Shown: positions 1 through 7,416, numbered from the stretch's first letter. The stretch is DNA of 18,794 nt from DATAFT01 sp035544635 (GCA_035544635.1 DATKDQ010000249.1:1-18794), one strand, 5' to 3'. Numbers and translations are program-made. The notes: a model not told the origin generated them from the letters alone.

Positions 1-821
1 CGCCCCCGGTCCCGGGCGCGTTCGAACGCCGTCCCCTGGTGAACGGTGAGCTGATAGCAGGAGAGGTGATGGGGACCGAGGCTCGCCGCAGCATCGACGT
101 CGGCGAGCGCGACCTCCTCGGGATCCCACGACGCGCCGGGCGGGCCGGCCTCGGCCGCGCGGCTCGACGTGGCGTGCCCGCCGTGGCCGCGACCCCGGAC
201 CGGGCCGTCTGCGGGCGATCCGTAGATGAGGTCCAGCGACACCCAATCGAAGCCGGCGCCGAGGGAGAGCTCCACCGCGCGACGGGCTCGCGCGGCGCCG
301 TGCCGGCGACCCAGGAACCGCAGCACGCCGTCGTGGAACGACTGCACTCCCAGGGAGAGCCCGCGCACGCCGAGTCCGCGCCAGGCGTCGAGGGCCGCGG
401 GCGCGACGTCCTCCGGGTTCGCCTCGAGCACGACGAACGCCTCTGGGTCGAGCGGCAGCGCCGCGCGCGCGGCGGCGAGGATCGCCTCGAGCTGCTCGGG
501 CTCGAGCAACGAGGGAGTGCCTCCGCCGAGATACAGCGTGTCGAAGCGCACGCCGGCGCCGATCCGGAAGGACCTGATCTCGGCCGTCAGGGCGGTCGTG
601 AACCGCTCTCGCGCCGGCCGTCCGCCGCGGCTCACCGCGAAGTCACAGTACGGACAGATCGAAGCGCAGAAAGGAACGTGGAGGTAGAGCCCCGAAGGGT
701 CGCGCGAACCTTCGGGCGCGAACCCGAGAGGCGCGCTCGTCCCGGGCCGCTGGGAGGGAGAGCGGGCGTGGAGGATCGGGCGGGCCGTCTCGCGCGCGAG
801 CCGCACTCCCGAAGCGTACAC
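1..821 (-). CDS. hemW: HemW-like radical SAM protein (coproporphyrinogen III oxidase-like), C-terminus off window
   Basis: This is a radical SAM protein of the HemN/HemW family; HemW is known as a heme chaperone or anaerobic heme-maturation factor rather than a true oxidase. The sequence shows GLYLHVPFC followed by C-ASI-C-PY-C-DF (Cys about 52, 56, 59 from the chosen start), the 4Fe-4S/SAM motif. After it come LYLGGGTPSLL, ANPED, LGVQSF, SLDLIYG and, near the edge, LSCYQLTVHQGTAFE, all in HemW order. The reading frame stays open to base 1, so the C-terminal part is missing. No ATG is available; I chose the GTG one base after the acetyltransferase stop, with GGGG just upstream, and a second GTG lies at 806. 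About 40 residues precede the conserved core, which is long for the family. There are about 22 extra residues between the DLIYG motif and the next helix. It is probably the last gene of the operon that begins at the wax ester synthase. Confidence 0.88.
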   Translation of the reverse strand, partial: MYASGVRLARETARPILHARSPSQRPGTSAPLGFAPEGSRDPSGLYLHVPFCASICPYCDFAVSRGGRPARERFTTALTAEIRSFRIGAGVRFDTLYLGGGTPSLLEPEQLEAILAAARAALPLDPEAFVVLEANPEDVAPAALDAWRGLGVRGLSLGVQSFHDGVLRFLGRRHGAARARRAVELSLGAGFDWVSLDLIYGSPADGPVRGRGHGGHATSSRAAEAGPPGASWDPEEVALADVDAAASLGPHHLSCYQLTVHQGTAFERARDRG

Positions 822-822
822 G

Positions 823-1389
823 CTACCCCGACTCGGTGAGCGAGGTCACGTCGTGCGACATCAACACCAGGTCGTGCGGTTTGCCCTGCCGGTCCTGGAT
901 CCAATCGGCGAGCAGCGCCTCGGCCGTGAACCCCAACCGCTCGAACATGCGGCGCGCACCGTCCTGCTCGCGCGCCATCTGCGCGACGATCTTGGTCAGG
1001 CCCATCTGGCGCGCGGTCGCGAACATCTGCTCGGCCAGGAAGCGCCCGAGACCGCTGCCGCGGTGCTCCTTCGCCACCACGGTCCTGATCTCGCCGAGAT
1101 GCCGCTGCCAGTGCGCCGGCCGCCGGTTGAGGCTGCCGTAACCGACCATCGCCCCGTCCTTCTCGGCGATCAGGACGACCCGGCTGCCTTCCTCGAGCTG
1201 GCGCGTCCACTCGTGGATGGCCTCCTGGCGGGTGAGGTCCATGCGCATGAAGAGGAGGTCGTCCTCGTCGAGGGTGCGGGCGAACCGGAGCAACGCATCG
1301 CCGTCGTCCGGTCTCATCCAGCGGACGTCGAAGCTCTTGCGGCCGAAGGCCACGGCCCTGGGGAAGCGGTTGCGACCGTTCGACGCCAT
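823..1389 (-). CDS. GNAT family N-acetyltransferase
   Basis: The 188-residue protein has one GNAT fold. Motif A, which binds the acetyl-CoA pyrophosphate, is seen as EHRGSGLGRFL (R110-G115). It is preceded by the strand GEIRTVVA and followed by ARRMFERLGF, the usual C-terminal helix and strand. The N-terminal part (VRWMRPDDGDALLRFAR) is the normal first strand and helix. The first roughly 20 residues are a basic extension. The ATG start has GGGAG a few bases upstream. It lies 6 nt after the phasin-like gene stop and ends 1 nt before the HemW start, so it is probably co-transcribed with both. The acetyl acceptor (small molecule, protein or antibiotic) cannot be told from the sequence. Confidence 0.9.
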   Translation of the reverse strand: MASNGRNRFPRAVAFGRKSFDVRWMRPDDGDALLRFARTLDEDDLLFMRMDLTRQEAIHEWTRQLEEGSRVVLIAEKDGAMVGYGSLNRRPAHWQRHLGEIRTVVAKEHRGSGLGRFLAEQMFATARQMGLTKIVAQMAREQDGARRMFERLGFTAEALLADWIQDRQGKPHDLVLMSHDVTSLTESG

Positions 1390-1395
1390 GACTCC

Positions 1396-1758
1396 CTACT
1401 CCCGGCCCGTCGGCTTACGGCTCTTCTCGGCGCGAGCACCGCTCTCGGCGGCGGAGCCGCTCGACGGCTCGGCCTCGCCGGCGAGCCGCTCGAGATAGCT
1501 CTCGACCGTCTCGAAGCTGCGGTCGACTGTGTCGCGGAACTGCTCGCGCCCGATCTCGAGCGCGCGCTCCCACTCCTCCATGAGCTGCTTGAGCTCGCTC
1601 GGGATCGGGGAGCCTTCGAGCAGCCGCGACATCAGCTCGCGCTGCTGGTCCTGCAGTGCCGACAGCGCGTTGAAGGTGCTGTCGAACGCCGTCTTCTGGA
1701 ACTCCACGAGCTGGCGTTGGAACTCGACCATCTGCCTCGGAATCCTGGCTTCGGCCAT
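1396..1758 (-). CDS. Phasin-like coiled-coil protein
   Basis: This is a 120-residue helical protein with no catalytic motif. Residues 1-90 are amphipathic and Gln/Glu/Leu-rich, starting MAEARIPRQMVEFQRQLVEF with FQxxxxFxxT-like heptads, and read as a long coiled coil. The last 30 residues are a Ser/Ala/Lys/Arg-rich disordered tail. Size and composition match phasins and PHA-synthase accessory proteins that coat storage granules, but no signature proves it. The start is well fixed: AGGAGG at 1764-1769 lies 5 nt before the ATG, 17 nt downstream of the wax ester synthase stop. Sitting directly behind a neutral-lipid synthase supports a role on lipid or polyester inclusions (inference). A longer read-through from an upstream start in the same frame would overlap the synthase gene antiphase and lacks such an SD. 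Confidence 0.75.
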   Translation of the reverse strand: MAEARIPRQMVEFQRQLVEFQKTAFDSTFNALSALQDQQRELMSRLLEGSPIPSELKQLMEEWERALEIGREQFRDTVDRSFETVESYLERLAGEAEPSSGSAAESGARAEKSRKPTGRE

Positions 1759-1763
1759 CGGGT

Positions 1764-1769
1764 CCTCCT
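1764..1769 (-). promoter_or_regulatory. Strong SD that fixes the phasin-like gene start
   Basis: AGGAGG on the minus strand lies 5 nt from the ATG at 1758. It decides the start of the 120-residue protein over a much longer open frame that extends upstream into the wax ester synthase gene. Confidence 0.8.
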
Positions 1770-1775
1770 GGTCAT

Positions 1776-3365
1776 TCAGGAACTCGGGTCTCGCTCGGCG
1801 TCGCGCCGTGCTCGCGCCGCACCGGGCGCGCGAGTGCGGGTTCCACGACGCTGCGGCACTCCCCCGGCCCGGCGCGCAGCCGGCCGCAGGGCCGTGCCGG
1901 CGGCGGCGGCCGATGCCTCGCGGGGCGGCCGCGACGTATCGACCACCGCGATCGACGCGATCCCCGCCGCCTCGCGCAGCTCGACCAGCGCCTCCTCGAC
2001 GCAGGCGAGCACGACCTCGACGTCGGGACACGCGGCGACGTCGGCGGTGAGGCCGATGAACAGCCTCTGGTCGTAGCTGTAGATCGCGCAGCCGAGCCCC
2101 ATCTGGTAGCCCACCGGTACCGAGGGATAGTAGGCGATCACCGGGTGCTCGAGCGCATAGAGGCGGATCTGCGGGCCCGGCACGTTGGTGCACACCAGGT
2201 TGAAGACGGGAGCCGGCGCCCAGGCTCCGATCGCCCCGAACGCCGCCTGGATCGGCGGCGGCACGGTACCCCACAGATTCGCCATCTGGTGCAGCCCCTC
2301 GGCCACCTTCGCCGCCTTGAGAATCCGTGTCGTGCCGTGGATCGTGCGCAGGCGCCGCGCGGGGTCGTCCACGTCGAGCGGCACGCTCACCGGCAGGAGC
2401 GACACCTGATTGCCGAGCGCGCGCGCCTCGGCGCTCGAGCGCACGTTCACCGGCACCATGACCCGCATCGTGCGTCCGGCGACGGCCATGCCGTGCTTAC
2501 GGCAGTAGCGGGCCACTCCTCCCGCCAGCGCGGCGAGCACGACGTCGTTCACGCTGCCGCCGAGCGCGCCGCGGATGGCGCGCGCCTCGGCGAACGAGAA
2601 CTCGGTGCCGACCACCTTGCGCCGCTTCGACCCGGGACGATTGAACGGCAGGCGCCGCAGCGGCAGCGCGAAGTCGGGCATGGTCTCGACCAGCGCCTGC
2701 AGAGTGACCTGGGCCTGCTCGGAGGTGAACGTGCGCCCCACCTCGAGCAGGGCGAGCGACGTCTTCGCCCAGGCGTCCACGGTCGCCGTGGTGTTCGCCC
2801 ACAGCGCATCGAAAGGCGACTGTCGGTTCTCGCCCCCGGCGTGCCCCGAGGAGCTCGTGGTAGTCATCATGCGCGGAGCGGGGCTCTTTGCAATGTCGAG
2901 GATGGTGGTGACGATCTCGTTGGCCCCGACCCCATCGACCATCGCGTGGTGGATCTTCGAGACCAACGCGCTGCGCCCGCCCTCGAGCCCGCGCAGGAGG
3001 TGGAGCTCCCACAGCGGCTTCGAGCGGTCGAGTACGCCGGTGAAGACGGCGGCGGCCGCGGTGAAGAGCTCCTCGCAGCCGCCCGGCGCGGCCACCTGAT
3101 GGAGGAAGAGGTGCCGGGCGAGATCGAACTCGCGATCGTCCTCCCAGGTCGGATGGCCGACGTTGAACGGAGCGGCTACCGCTTTGTGGCGGAACCGCGG
3201 CAGCCGTTCGAGCTTGGCGGCGATCGAGCGGCCGTAGCCAGCGAAGTCGAGGTCGCCGTCGATGACCGCGATGGCGCCGATGTGCATCGGCGCGTCCTCG
3301 CGCTCGGCGTAGAGGAAGGCCGCGTCGGTCGCGGTCAGGCGGCGCCCGAGCGACGGCTGGCTCAA
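1776..3365 (-). CDS. Wax ester synthase / acyl-CoA:diacylglycerol acyltransferase (WS/DGAT)
   Basis: This is a bifunctional acyltransferase of the WS/DGAT family, which moves acyl groups from acyl-CoA to fatty alcohols or diacylglycerol to make storage wax esters or triacylglycerol. Supporting motifs are RLTATDAAFLYAE at the N-terminus, PLWELHLLRGL, the catalytic HHxxxDG as KIHHAMVDG (His139-His140, Asp144-Gly145), SVNDVVLAALAGGV, and the C-terminal NVPGP. All are in family order, in 529 residues against a usual 450-500. The excess is an Ala/Arg-rich tail after about residue 478. The start is the TTG at 3365, giving the family-typical N-terminus; no ATG or GTG exists in frame before an upstream stop. 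A 14-codon ORF ends on this TTG (TTGA overlap). The gene heads a tight run into the phasin-like, GNAT and HemW genes. Confidence 0.93.
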   Translation of the reverse strand: MSQPSLGRRLTATDAAFLYAEREDAPMHIGAIAVIDGDLDFAGYGRSIAAKLERLPRFRHKAVAAPFNVGHPTWEDDREFDLARHLFLHQVAAPGGCEELFTAAAAVFTGVLDRSKPLWELHLLRGLEGGRSALVSKIHHAMVDGVGANEIVTTILDIAKSPAPRMMTTTSSSGHAGGENRQSPFDALWANTTATVDAWAKTSLALLEVGRTFTSEQAQVTLQALVETMPDFALPLRRLPFNRPGSKRRKVVGTEFSFAEARAIRGALGGSVNDVVLAALAGGVARYCRKHGMAVAGRTMRVMVPVNVRSSAEARALGNQVSLLPVSVPLDVDDPARRLRTIHGTTRILKAAKVAEGLHQMANLWGTVPPPIQAAFGAIGAWAPAPVFNLVCTNVPGPQIRLYALEHPVIAYYPSVPVGYQMGLGCAIYSYDQRLFIGLTADVAACPDVEVVLACVEEALVELREAAGIASIAVVDTSRPPREASAAAAGTALRPAARRAGGVPQRRGTRTRAPGAARARRDAERDPSS

Positions 3366-3406
3366 CGCGCCACCGCCGGTGGGAGCTCGCGGATCGGCTG
3401 GCTCAT
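3362..3406 (-). CDS. Possible 14-codon leader ORF upstream of WS/DGAT
   Basis: The ATG at 3406 opens MSQPIRELPPAVAR and then TGA. The stop overlaps the TTG start of the wax ester synthase as TTGA, the arrangement used for translational coupling. Its first codons (TGAGCCAGCCG) repeat exactly the bases at the synthase start 41 nt away. It could instead be the original start codon separated from the gene by a small frame-changing insertion. No strong SD precedes it. Translation of this peptide is unproven. Confidence 0.25.
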   Translation of the reverse strand: MSQPIRELPPAVAR

Positions 3407-3422
3407 GCTCGTCTGTCTCTGC

Positions 3423-3451
3423 AAACTACAACCGGGCCGGTCGGCCGTCAA
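3423..3451 (-). promoter_or_regulatory. Candidate promoter for the WS/DGAT operon
   Basis: Reading the minus strand, TTGACG (3446-3451, five of six -35 consensus bases) is followed after 17 nt by TAGTTT (3423-3428, a weak -10). The -35 overlaps the stop codon of the symporter gene. Transcription would begin near 3416, a few bases before the 14-codon leader. This rests on consensus matching only. Confidence 0.3.
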
Positions 3452-5145
3452 ACCGCCCGGCGCCGCCGGCGCAGCGCGAGCTCGAACAGCGGCGCGGCGA
3501 GCACCACCACCCCGCTGCCCACGACGTTGTACCAGAGAAACGAGATCTCGGTCCCCAGAAAACAAGCGACGACGGCGGCCTCCGCGACGACCGCCGCCAG
3601 GAAGGTGGCCGTACCCGAGAGCCCCTTGGCGTAGAAGGCGAGCAGAAAGATGCCGAGGATCGTCCCGTAGAAGATCGACCCCAGGATGTTCACCGCTTCG
3701 ACCAGCGAGCCCAGACGGCTCGCGTACTGCGCGAAGCTGATCGCGAACAGCCCCCAGACCACGGTCGAGAGCCTCGCCACTGTCAGGTAGTGACGATCGC
3801 TCGCGCTGGTGCGCACCAGCCTGCGGTAGATGTCCACCACCGTGGTCGAGGCGAGCGCGTTGAGCTCGGACGAGGTCGAGTTCATGGACGCGAAGAAGAT
3901 CATCACGATCAGGAGGCCGACCACGCCCGAGGGCAGGTAGTCGATGACAAAGCTCAAGAAGACGTAGTTGGTGTCGCTCGGGTCCATCTGCGGATCGTTG
4001 CGCCGCAGCAGCTCGATCGCTTCCGCGCGGATCTCCTGCACGCGCTGGTCGGCCGCATCGACCAGGTCGCGAGCGCCCGCCTCGACGCCCGCGTCGCCGC
4101 CGCGCATCGCCTGGACCAGCTCCTTCATCCGCTCCTGCTTCTCGGCGAACGCGTCGCCGTGGCGCTCTTCGAGGGCGCGCCAGTCGGCGGCCTGCGGGCT
4201 CGACTCGATCGCCTTGGTCGCGACCCGGTTGAAGAAGACCGGCGGCTCGGTGAACTGGTAGAACACGAAGACCATCGCCCCCAGGAACAGGATGAAGAAC
4301 TGCATCGGCACCTTCGCCATGCCGTTCACCAGCAGGCCGAGGCGGCTCTGCTTGACCGAGCGCCCGGTGAGATAGCGCTGGACCTGCGACTGGTCGGTGC
4401 CGAAGTAGGAGAGCGAGAGAAAGAGACCGCCGAGGAGACCGGACCAGATGTTATAGCGGTTCTGGAGGTCGAACTCGAAGTCGATGGCGTTGAGCCTGCC
4501 CTGACTGCCCGCGACGCGCGTGGCATCGAGCAGCGACACGTCGTCCGGCAGGTTTGCCACCACCATGCCGAACGCGACGAAGAGCCCGAAGAAGATCACC
4601 AGCATCTGCTGGACGTGCGTCCACTCGACGGCGCGGGATCCGCCCGCCGCGGTGTAGATCACGACGAACGATCCCAGCGCCAGGTTGGTCCAGAACAGGC
4701 TCCAGCCCAGGATGGTCGAGAGGATGAGGGAGGGCGCGAAGATGGTGAGACCGGCCGCCAGGCCACGCTGGACGAGGAACAGGAACGCCGCGAGGCAGCG
4801 GGTCTTGAGGTCGAAGCGGGACTCCAGGAACTCGTAGGCGGTGTACACCTTGAGCCGGTGGTACAGCGGGACCGCGGTGATCGAGAGCACCACCATCGCG
4901 ATCGGAAGCCCGAGGTAGATCTGAATGAAGCGCATGCCGTCGGCGTAGGCCTGCCCCGGCGTCGACAGGAACGTGATCGCGCTCGCCTGGGTGGCCATGA
5001 TCGAGAGCGCGACGGCGTACCAGGGGAGGGTGCGGCTCGCCACCATGAAGCCGTCCATGTCGTGGCTGGCTCGCGCCTTCCAGATGCCGTATGCGACCAC
5101 CGCCGCGATCGCCGCGACCAGGACCGCCCAGTCGAGGGTGCTCAT
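3448..5145 (-). CDS. Sodium:solute symporter family protein (SSS/SLC5)
   Basis: This is a 565-residue inner-membrane transporter of the sodium:solute symporter family, which couples Na+ entry to uptake of a small solute. The first helix is at residues 5-22. GFMVASRTLPWYAVALSIMATQASAITFLSTPGQAY (32-67) covers the unwound TM region and sodium-site residues. The family hallmark YFGTDQSQVQRYLTGRS is at 247-263, and many further helices follow. An unusual hydrophilic stretch of about 90 residues (roughly 300-392), rich in Glu/Arg/Ala and likely helical or coiled-coil, sits between two membrane segments. The protein ends in a cluster of arginines. The start ATG overlaps the stop of the upstream microprotein (ATGA), implying coupled translation. 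The substrate is unknown; acidobacterial and Bacteroidota relatives of this shape are usually unassigned. Confidence 0.92.
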   Translation of the reverse strand: MSTLDWAVLVAAIAAVVAYGIWKARASHDMDGFMVASRTLPWYAVALSIMATQASAITFLSTPGQAYADGMRFIQIYLGLPIAMVVLSITAVPLYHRLKVYTAYEFLESRFDLKTRCLAAFLFLVQRGLAAGLTIFAPSLILSTILGWSLFWTNLALGSFVVIYTAAGGSRAVEWTHVQQMLVIFFGLFVAFGMVVANLPDDVSLLDATRVAGSQGRLNAIDFEFDLQNRYNIWSGLLGGLFLSLSYFGTDQSQVQRYLTGRSVKQSRLGLLVNGMAKVPMQFFILFLGAMVFVFYQFTEPPVFFNRVATKAIESSPQAADWRALEERHGDAFAEKQERMKELVQAMRGGDAGVEAGARDLVDAADQRVQEIRAEAIELLRRNDPQMDPSDTNYVFLSFVIDYLPSGVVGLLIVMIFFASMNSTSSELNALASTTVVDIYRRLVRTSASDRHYLTVARLSTVVWGLFAISFAQYASRLGSLVEAVNILGSIFYGTILGIFLLAFYAKGLSGTATFLAAVVAEAAVVACFLGTEISFLWYNVVGSGVVVLAAPLFELALRRRRRAV

Positions 5146-5285
5146 GAGAAGGCGCGCGCGAACAGCGTGAAGAGCAGGACCAGGAGGGCGAGCTCGCCGA
5201 GCACGATGGCGTAGAGGCGGCCCCAGCTACCCAGGGGCGGCCTCTCCTCGGCGGCACGGGCGGTCGTCTCGGGGTCTTCGGTCAT
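5142..5285 (-). CDS. Single-TM microprotein coupled to the symporter
   Basis: This is a 47-residue protein with a charged N-terminal half (MTEDPETTARAAEERPPLGS) and one hydrophobic helix from about residue 24 to 44 (LYAIVLGELALLVLLFTLF). It ends RAFS. The stop codon overlaps the symporter ATG by the 4-nt ATGA, so the two are almost certainly co-translated. Small one- or two-helix proteins beside SSS transporters are known (for example the DUF4212 small subunit of some acetate-type symporters), but this one is shorter and I cannot assign it to a family. The SWxxLY pattern before the helix looks to me like a recurrent feature of such neighbours, from memory only. The ATG lacks a strong SD. A role as a transporter subunit or stabiliser is inferred. 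Confidence 0.65.
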   Translation of the reverse strand: MTEDPETTARAAEERPPLGSWGRLYAIVLGELALLVLLFTLFARAFS

Positions 5286-5421
5286 CTTCGCGACAGCGGT
5301 CTCGCGGCGGTCGGCATGGCGAAGTCGTCGTTGCTGGGCTCGCGATACGGGAGCAGAGGCGAGACCGCCTGCTCCCCGGCCAGGGTCAGCGGCCACCGCG
5401 AGGCCGCGGCGCGCGCGAGTG

Positions 5422-5427
5422 TATACT
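5422..5427 (+). promoter_or_regulatory. Candidate -10 box in the divergent symporter/dehydrogenase intergenic region
   Basis: TATACT stands out in a GC-rich 214-nt divergent spacer (5286-5499). It would place a start site about 66 nt before the acyl-CoA dehydrogenase ATG. The element is near-palindromic (GTATAC), so it could also serve the minus-strand microprotein/symporter operon. No convincing -35 is seen on either side. Nothing else in the spacer is recognisable. Confidence 0.3.
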
Positions 5428-5499
5428 CCCGACACCTCGGTCCGACCCTCCGGGCGCCCCGTTCTTACCTCCAGCAAACCGTTCGCCGTCGAGGAACTG

Positions 5500-6678
5500 A
5501 TGTCCGGCTCCGAGCCTTCCACTGCGATCGCGAGCCCGCCGCCCCTCACCCTGCTCTCGGAGGACGAGCGCATCTTCGCCTCGAGCGTGCGCGAGTTCGC
5601 GGACGCCGAGATCCGGCCCCACGTCCTCCAGATGGACGAGGAGGCGGCGATCCGGCCCGAAATCGTGCGCCAGTGCTTCGAGCTCGGCCTGATGGGCATC
5701 GAGGTGCCCGAGAGCTACGGCGGCGCGGGCGGATCGTTCTTCCTGGCCTGCATCGCGATCGAGGCGCTCGCCCGGATCGACCCTTCGGTCTGCGTCCTGG
5801 TCGATGTGCAGAACACGCTGGTCAACAACGTGCTCCTGCGCTGGGCTTCGGAGGAGCAGAAGCGCGCCTACCTGCCGCGCCTCACTCGCGACACCGTCGG
5901 CGCCTACGCGCTGTCGGAGGCCGGCTCTGGCTCGGACGCCTTCGCGCTGCGCACGCGGGCGCAGGACCGTGGCGACCATTGGGAGCTGACCGGCCGGAAG
6001 CTCTGGATCTCGAACGGGCAGGAGGCCGGGATCTTCGTCCTGTTCGCGACCGTCGACCCGGACCTCGGCTACAAGGGCATCACGGCGTTTCTGGTCGAGC
6101 GCGACTTCCCGGGCTTCACCGTCGGCCGCAAGGAGGACAAGCTCGGGCTGCGCGCCTCCTCCACCACCGAGCTCGTCCTCGAGAGCTGCCGCGTCCCGAA
6201 GGCGAACGTCATCGGCGAGATCGGGAAGGGCTACCGGATCGCGATCGAGACGCTCAACGAGGGGCGCATCGGGATCGGCGCGCAGTCGGTCGGCATGGCG
6301 CAGGGGGCGCTCGACGCCGCCGTCGCCTACACCCAGGAGCGCGAGCAGTTCGGTCAGCCCATCGCCAAGTTCCAGGGTGTGCAGTTCCAGATCGCAGACG
6401 CCGCCACTCAGCTCGAGGCGTCGCGGCTGATGGTCTACAATGCCGCGCGCCTCAAGGATGCCGGCCGCCCCTTCATCCGCGAAGCGGCGATGGCGAAGCT
6501 CTTCGCCAGCGTGGCCGCGGAGCGCATCGCCTCGCAGGCGGTCGACCTCTTCGGCGGCAACGGCGTGGTGAGGGAGTACCCGGTCGAGAAGCTCTATCGT
6601 GACGCCCGGGTGGTCCAGATCTACGAGGGCACCTCGAACATGCAGCGGCAGACCATCGCGAGGACGCTGTTAGGGTAG
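5500..6678 (+). CDS. Acyl-CoA dehydrogenase, short/branched-chain (SBCAD) type
   Basis: This 392-residue flavoenzyme oxidises acyl-CoA to the trans-2-enoyl-CoA and passes electrons to ETF. Family signatures are LSEAGSGSDAFAL (139-150), LNGSK-type LTGRKLWISN (163-172), DKLGLRASST (213-222), the REQFGQPIAKFQ helix (281-292), GGNGVVREYPVEK (352-364) and IYEGTSN with the catalytic Glu at 376. The spacing and the LNEGRIGIGAQ and TQLEASRLMVYNAARL blocks closely resemble mammalian SBCAD/ACADSB, suggesting 2-methyl-branched or short straight substrates. ATG 5500 is chosen because GAGGA (5491-5495) precedes it and the protein then has the normal length. An in-frame GTG at 5419 is rejected because a -10-like TATACT lies just after it. 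It is followed 27 nt later by the M50 protease gene. Confidence 0.94.
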   Translation: MSGSEPSTAIASPPPLTLLSEDERIFASSVREFADAEIRPHVLQMDEEAAIRPEIVRQCFELGLMGIEVPESYGGAGGSFFLACIAIEALARIDPSVCVLVDVQNTLVNNVLLRWASEEQKRAYLPRLTRDTVGAYALSEAGSGSDAFALRTRAQDRGDHWELTGRKLWISNGQEAGIFVLFATVDPDLGYKGITAFLVERDFPGFTVGRKEDKLGLRASSTTELVLESCRVPKANVIGEIGKGYRIAIETLNEGRIGIGAQSVGMAQGALDAAVAYTQEREQFGQPIAKFQGVQFQIADAATQLEASRLMVYNAARLKDAGRPFIREAAMAKLFASVAAERIASQAVDLFGGNGVVREYPVEKLYRDARVVQIYEGTSNMQRQTIARTLLG

Positions 6679-6705
6679 AGAGCCTCCCGGCCGCACCGAG
6701 AGATC

Positions 6706-7416
6706 GTGGAGCTCACGCCCGACGTCCTGATGATGGCGGCCGCGTGGTTCGTCGTCTTTCTCTTCTCGACGACGATTCACGAGGCCGCGCACGCCACCGC
6801 AGCGTTGAAGCTGGGCGACGCGACGGCCTACGGGGGCGGGCAGGTCACGCTCAATCCGCTCCCTCACATCCGCCGTGAGCCGATCGGCATGGTGGTCGTG
6901 CCGTTGCTCTCCTTCTTCCTCGGCGGCTGGATGTTCGGCTGGGCGAGCGCGCCCTACGACCCGAGCTGGGCTCATCGTCATCCCAAGCGCTCGGCGCTGA
7001 TGGCGCTCGCCGGACCGGCCTCGAACCTGCTCCTGGTGCTGATCGCGGGGACGATCATCCGGGTGGGCGTCGCGCGCGGAGCGTTCTCGCCTCCGGCGAC
7101 GATCTCGTACTCCCGGCTGATCGATGCGTCGGGAGCGCCCGCGCTCGAGGGACTGGCGACGGTGGTCTCGGTCCTCTTCAGCCTCAACCTGATCCTGTTC
7201 GCCTTCAACCTGCTGCCGCTGCCGCCCATGGACGGCAGCGCGGTCATCCAGCTCTTCCTCCCTGACCACGCCTCGCGCTGGCTGCAGAGCTTCTACCGAC
7301 AGCCGATGATCGGGTGGGTCGGGATCTTGATCGCCTGGCAACTCTTCGGCAGCCTGTTCATGCCGATCTTCCGCACCGCGCTCGGGCTGCTCTATCCGAG
7401 CTTCCTGTACCGATAG
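6706..7416 (+). CDS. M50 (site-2-type) membrane zinc metalloprotease
   Basis: The 236-residue polytopic membrane protein has the zinc motif HEAAH (His25-Glu26-Ala-Ala-His29) inside its first helix. It also has GPASN (103-107) and the third-ligand motif NLLPLPPMDGS (Asp176), the diagnostic trio of the M50/S2P family that cuts substrates within the membrane. It has no PDZ or CBS domain, so it is of the compact type. The start is GTG with GAGAG about 5 nt upstream. It lies 27 nt after the acyl-CoA dehydrogenase and is likely in the same transcript. Its 3' end faces the SDR gene across 36 nt with no clear terminator. The substrate is unknown. Confidence 0.9.
   Translation: MELTPDVLMMAAAWFVVFLFSTTIHEAAHATAALKLGDATAYGGGQVTLNPLPHIRREPIGMVVVPLLSFFLGGWMFGWASAPYDPSWAHRHPKRSALMALAGPASNLLLVLIAGTIIRVGVARGAFSPPATISYSRLIDASGAPALEGLATVVSVLFSLNLILFAFNLLPLPPMDGSAVIQLFLPDHASRWLQSFYRQPMIGWVGILIAWQLFGSLFMPIFRTALGLLYPSFLYR

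Noticed and set aside
853..2076. Plus-strand open frame of 407 codons
   Set aside because: It runs antisense across the GNAT, phasin-like and WS/DGAT genes; its translation is Arg/Ala/Leu/Glu-rich with no motif. This is a usual shadow in high-GC DNA.
3379..5214. Plus-strand open frame of 611 codons
   Set aside because: It is antisense to the symporter, with His/Arg/Asp/Glu-rich composition lacking hydrophobic core or motifs; the symporter frame is clearly the coding one.
5419..5499. Upstream GTG start for the acyl-CoA dehydrogenase
   Set aside because: It lacks an SD, TATACT three bases later looks like a promoter element, and ATG 5500 has GAGGA and gives the normal family length.
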